Source: Caryophanales bacterium UBA1719 (GTDB taxonomy: Bacteria > Bacillota_I > Bacilli_A > RFN20 > CAG-826). Taken from it: a stretch of DNA of 8,483 nucleotides. A program made the position numbers and the translations under genes. Positions 5,758 to 8,483 of this stretch are shown here, in pieces. The DNA lies in assembly GCA_002317145.1 (NCBI GenBank), contig DCIT01000002.1:5333-13815 (forward strand), written 5' to 3'. The notes below the pieces were generated by a model. The model worked only from the letters and a program-made list of their open reading frames with translations. It was not told the DNA's origin and searched no databases. Position 1 is the first letter of the stretch. The number at the start of each line of letters is the position of its first letter.

Positions 5758-6624
5758 TTAAATACTTGAGCCTTCTTCGATATAATAGTCGCTTAAGTTA
5801 ATTTTATCTTGTCCGATTTTTTGATCGTAAGATATAGTTGCAGTAGATTCAGTTTTTTCAGCATAAGCAGGTTCTTCTTTAAATGCTTCTGTCGATTCTG
5901 TAAGTGTAGTTGCTATATAGGTAGGAAGATTATTTTCATAACGATATTCAGTTTTTTCTTCATAACTAATTTTACCAGCGTTGCCTGGATCATATGACCA
6001 TTTCTTTTCAATTATAAAACCAATGTTTTTAGTTTTATCATTTGTTATAAATGTATATTTAAAATATCCGTCAACTTGTGTATCTAATTCGTTTTCTTTG
6101 TCCCAAGCACTAATCACATCTTCATAACTACTAAGAGCATAAAAACGATTATAAACACCAAAATGATTAAACCCATCTAATATATATGACTTTGTATTCG
6201 ATTTCCATAAATCTTCAGTGGTTGCTGTATTTTTTGTGCCTCTATATGAATAAGGATATAACGAATAAGAGACGTTATCTTGATATATTTGATATGCTTT
6301 GTCGTTATAAGTAACATTTGATTCCACTCTCTTAGAAGAAGTTACAACATATTTGTTTTCTATATCATATTTTCTTTCATTTGTGGTTTCAGAAGTAATA
6401 TTATGATTTTTATACGATTCTGTATATTTTTCTTTAAAATTCATAACCACAGTTTTTGGGAATTCAGTTTTATCTTGTAAAGATGATTTCATTTTTAATA
6501 CAGCGTCTATTCTTTCTTTAACTGCAGCATCATCTTTATTAATAGTAGGCCATGATTTATTGCAGCTTGTTAAACCTAAAGTTAAAACTGCTAATGGAGC
6601 AAATATTATTGTTTTCTTATTCAT
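5758..6624 (-). CDS. Lipoprotein of unknown function
   Basis: A 288-residue predicted lipoprotein that I cannot place in a named family. It begins MNKKTIIFAPLAVLTLGLTS then C21: a basic n-region, a hydrophobic core and lipobox LTSC, so it should be anchored to the outer face of the membrane. The mature part opens with a charged helical stretch (roughly residues 28-50 of the mature sequence) and then becomes rich in Tyr, Thr and alternating hydrophobic residues, suggesting beta-strands; it has no further cysteines or repeats. A TTG nine bases upstream is in frame, but it abuts the AGGAGAG ribosome site (6640-6634), whereas the ATG at 6624 is spaced about 11 nt and starts the signal peptide properly. 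Its own promoter and terminator make it a single-gene transcript. It diverges from the LRR lipoprotein. Confidence 0.85.
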   Translation of the reverse strand: MNKKTIIFAPLAVLTLGLTSCNKSWPTINKDDAAVKERIDAVLKMKSSLQDKTEFPKTVVMNFKEKYTESYKNHNITSETTNERKYDIENKYVVTSSKRVESNVTYNDKAYQIYQDNVSYSLYPYSYRGTKNTATTEDLWKSNTKSYILDGFNHFGVYNRFYALSSYEDVISAWDKENELDTQVDGYFKYTFITNDKTKNIGFIIEKKWSYDPGNAGKISYEEKTEYRYENNLPTYIATTLTESTEAFKEEPAYAEKTESTATISYDQKIGQDKINLSDYYIEEGSSI

Positions 6625-6649
6625 TTCTGACAACTCTCCTGATGTATTT

Positions 6650-6678
6650 ATTTTATTTGCTAGTTAATAAGTTGTCAA
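6650..6678 (-). promoter_or_regulatory. Consensus promoter of the unknown lipoprotein
   Basis: On the minus strand a perfect TTGACA (6678-6673), an exact 17-nt spacer and TAAAAT (6655-6650) form one of the best promoters in the window. Initiation near 6643 puts the AGGAG ribosome site almost at the 5' end of the message, leaving about 19 nt before the ATG. Confidence 0.7.
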
Positions 6679-6679
6679 T

Positions 6680-6702
6680 TTCAATTACTATAATTAATTG
6701 AA
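6680..6702. repeat. Inverted repeat in the divergent lipoprotein promoter region
   Basis: TTCAATTA and TAATTGAA, 8-base perfect arms, flank CTATAAT, so a plus-strand TATAAT (6689-6694) sits at the centre. It lies just upstream of the minus-strand -35. It could be an operator shared by the two divergent lipoprotein genes, but palindromes of this size arise by chance in such AT-rich DNA. Confidence 0.3.
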
Positions 6703-6724
6703 CTAAAAATATTAAAGTGATAAT
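6689..6724 (+). promoter_or_regulatory. Candidate promoter elements for the LRR lipoprotein
   Basis: Two options exist. A perfect TATAAT (6689-6694) has no good -35 and would give a leader of about 32 nt. Alternatively TTGAAC (6698-6703) with GATAAT (6719-6724) has a short 15-nt spacer and would start within two bases of the ATG, making a leaderless message. The sequence does not decide between them. Confidence 0.3.
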
Positions 6725-6732
6725 CTATAAAC

Positions 6733-8483
6733 ATGAAAAGATTAAGTTTAATGGCCACGTTTATAGGTGCGGTTTCTTTATTATGCGGATGTAATCATGT
6801 GCATGATAAAAATGCTAAATGGCAATATAACGAAACTACTCACTGGAGAAAATGCTCTTGTGGAGAAGAATTTGATAAAGGTGAACATACTATAAACGAG
6901 AACGACTGTAATTGTCCAACATGCGGATATCATGATCCAATGTTTGTCGTTAATGATAAAGGGCTATTAACTGGATTAACTAATTTTGGTAAGAACTATA
7001 AAGGTGTCTTAGAGAAAGATGATACTGTTAAACATAACGATTTTAGCAAAGCTAATACAATAGGCGAAAATGCTTTTGCTGGATGTCAAGCTTCCAAAAT
7101 AATAATTCCTACTTGTATTAACGCTATTCATAAAAGCGTTTTTACTGAAACAAAAATCAAAATGGAGTTTGAAGGAGAAACTAGACCTTGGGAAGATGCA
7201 TGGGTTGAAGGTCCAGATGGCTATCGATATAGAGAAAATGTATACACAGCCAATGTCGCAATGATTAACGGAATATTCTATCCAACATTAAAAGAAGCTA
7301 TTGAAAGCGTTAAAGAAGATAATACAATTATTAAAATTGTAAAAGATGAGTATGATGCTGTGGAAAAGGAAAAAGGTAGCAGCTACCCTACCATTGTTAA
7401 AAAGATAATATTAGAATCTCTTTCTTCTACAGGATCTACTAAATTAAATGCTAATTTTGATGTGTTTTATACTGGGCAATTAGAAATTGGTCCTTCTATT
7501 ACATATAGTGGATCAACTAACCTTCAAACACAAATTACTGAGGAAACTTGTGGAACTGATAAAATTAAATGTTTAAATACTAGTACTATATATTTCCCAG
7601 GAAAGAAAGAAGCACCAACTGATGCAAAAATTTCTTATTATGATTTAGGTGGAACTCCTACCCAATTTACTGCTCTAGGAGATATCCAAACATATAAAGA
7701 TGAAATCCTTGGAGAAGAAGTAAGTTGCTATGCTTATGGTGTATTTAAATTTGAAAGAGATTCTAAAACTATTACAGGATTAAATAAATTTGGACAAACA
7801 ATAACTAAATTAACAATATCTGAATTCTGTGATGATTCTAAAAATAATAAAGCTGTTAATTTAGCTAAATACGCATTCAATGTAAAAGATACTAGACCAG
7901 TAGAAATTACTATTGGTGGCGATAAAAAATTAGTTAAGGTTACAGGCCAATTCCAAAAAGGTATTTTTAATACCTTAAAAGTTAGAAACGGTCTTAGTGA
8001 AATTTCTCAAGGAGCGTTCTCTTTTAAATTTGATAGAAAACCTTTCTCTTATGATGAAATTAAAGAAATAGAAAGAAAAATATGTAAATTAACATATGTT
8101 GAATTAGGTGGATGTGTTAATACTATTAATGAAAACGCATTTGAAGAATCTAATGCCTTAATAGATGTCGTAACAACTGCCGATGGATTAAAAGAGATCA
8201 AAAGCGAAGCCTTCTATAATTGCTCAAAATTACGTGATGCAAATTTTTCTAAATCAAACTCATTAAGAAAAATTGGCAAAAAAGCATTCTATTCCTGCGA
8301 CAGATTAAATTCAGTAAATATTCCTTATAATTATGGATGGAGAGCAACTTATACTGGCCATAATTTTGCACCAAAAGATTTAAACCCGCAAACGTGGGCT
8401 TCAATGCTTTATAACTCTTATTATGCTGATGATGCTTTTGAAGCAATAGTAGATATTACTGAAAAACCAATATATGCATATGA
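6733..8483 (+). CDS. BspA-like leucine-rich-repeat lipoprotein, 3' end beyond window
   Basis: An open frame of 583 codons with no stop runs to the right edge. It starts MKRLSLMATFIGAVSLLCGC: basic n-region, hydrophobic core, lipobox L17-C18-G19-C20. Directly after the anchor lies a compact Cys/His cluster: H22, H24, H37, C41, C43, H52, C59, C61, C64, H67, including HWRKCSCGEEF and CNCPTCGYH, which looks like a degenerate zinc-ribbon seen in gut Firmicutes surface proteins. Next are an LRR_5-type unit (TIGENAFAGC, 109-118), a module reading YPTLKEAI (183-190) and TIIKIVKD, then repeats again: LSEISQGAF (421-429), VNTINENAFEES (462-473), LKEIKSEAFYNCSKL (487-501) and LRKIGKKAFYSCDRL (511-525). 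The 'I-x-x-x-A-F-x-x-C-x-x-L' period is typical of BspA/TpLRR surface proteins, which are often adhesins. ATG 6733 is preferred to the internal ATG at 6751 because it supplies the basic n-region. No Shine-Dalgarno is obvious. Confidence 0.9.
   Translation, partial: MKRLSLMATFIGAVSLLCGCNHVHDKNAKWQYNETTHWRKCSCGEEFDKGEHTINENDCNCPTCGYHDPMFVVNDKGLLTGLTNFGKNYKGVLEKDDTVKHNDFSKANTIGENAFAGCQASKIIIPTCINAIHKSVFTETKIKMEFEGETRPWEDAWVEGPDGYRYRENVYTANVAMINGIFYPTLKEAIESVKEDNTIIKIVKDEYDAVEKEKGSSYPTIVKKIILESLSSTGSTKLNANFDVFYTGQLEIGPSITYSGSTNLQTQITEETCGTDKIKCLNTSTIYFPGKKEAPTDAKISYYDLGGTPTQFTALGDIQTYKDEILGEEVSCYAYGVFKFERDSKTITGLNKFGQTITKLTISEFCDDSKNNKAVNLAKYAFNVKDTRPVEITIGGDKKLVKVTGQFQKGIFNTLKVRNGLSEISQGAFSFKFDRKPFSYDEIKEIERKICKLTYVELGGCVNTINENAFEESNALIDVVTTADGLKEIKSEAFYNCSKLRDANFSKSNSLRKIGKKAFYSCDRLNSVNIPYNYGWRATYTGHNFAPKDLNPQTWASMLYNSYYADDAFEAIVDITEKPIYAY

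Noticed and set aside
5809..5997. Plus-strand 62-codon open frame rich in Phe, Ser and Cys
   Set aside because: It is antisense to the unknown lipoprotein gene and its composition is what the reverse of Lys/Glu-rich coding gives.
8249..8446. Minus-strand 65-codon open frame
   Set aside because: It lies wholly inside the in-frame LRR lipoprotein, whose repeats continue through this region.

Overview
The window is very AT-rich and gene-dense. It shows Gram-positive-type lipoprotein signals (three separate lipobox signal peptides), sigma-A-like promoters and a gut-Bacilli style gene set: hemolysin III/TrhA, a CmpB-family membrane protein, a DUF2779 nuclease and a BspA-like leucine-rich-repeat surface lipoprotein. 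This points to a low-GC Bacilli or Mollicutes-related host-associated lineage (RF39, Erysipelotrichia or Izemoplasma-like). That placement is inference. Tryptophan is written TGG throughout and one gene appears to end in TGA, so the standard bacterial code fits better than the Mycoplasma code.

Layout, left to right. (1) 1-413, minus strand: a Dabb-type A/B-barrel protein followed, with an 8-nt overlap, by the start of a lipoprotein that runs off the left edge. (2) 414-2728, plus strand: a compact defence-type cassette. An unrecognised 143-aa protein, faintly like WapI-type immunity proteins, is followed by a type IV toxin-antitoxin pair, AbiEi (DUF6088-like antitoxin and regulator) and AbiEii (nucleotidyltransferase toxin). 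Inverted repeats lie on both promoters of the cassette, as expected for an autoregulated system. (3) 2725-5663, minus strand: a likely three-gene operon, cmpB-like membrane protein, then a 503-aa protein joining a Cas4/AddB-like Fe-S nuclease half to a DEDD exonuclease half (DUF2779), then trhA. Its last gene meets abiEii tail to tail, both stops sharing one CTAG. (4) 5715-6678, minus strand: a lipoprotein gene of unknown function with a textbook promoter and an intrinsic terminator. (5) 6733-8483, plus strand: a large lipoprotein open reading frame that runs off the right edge, with a Cys/His-rich segment after the lipid-anchor cysteine, a 'TLKEAI' surface-protein module and LRR_5/BspA-like repeats.

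How the parts work together: AbiEi should neutralise AbiEii and repress the cassette through the palindromes. The 143-aa gene sits between two operator-like sites, so it may be a third member of the system. The two lipoproteins at 5758-6732 are divergently transcribed from a 108-bp region and are probably both exposed at the cell surface. The membrane/nuclease operon has no obvious common theme. The three cassette genes carry clear Shine-Dalgarno sites, whereas most surrounding genes lack one, which fits the cassette being acquired.
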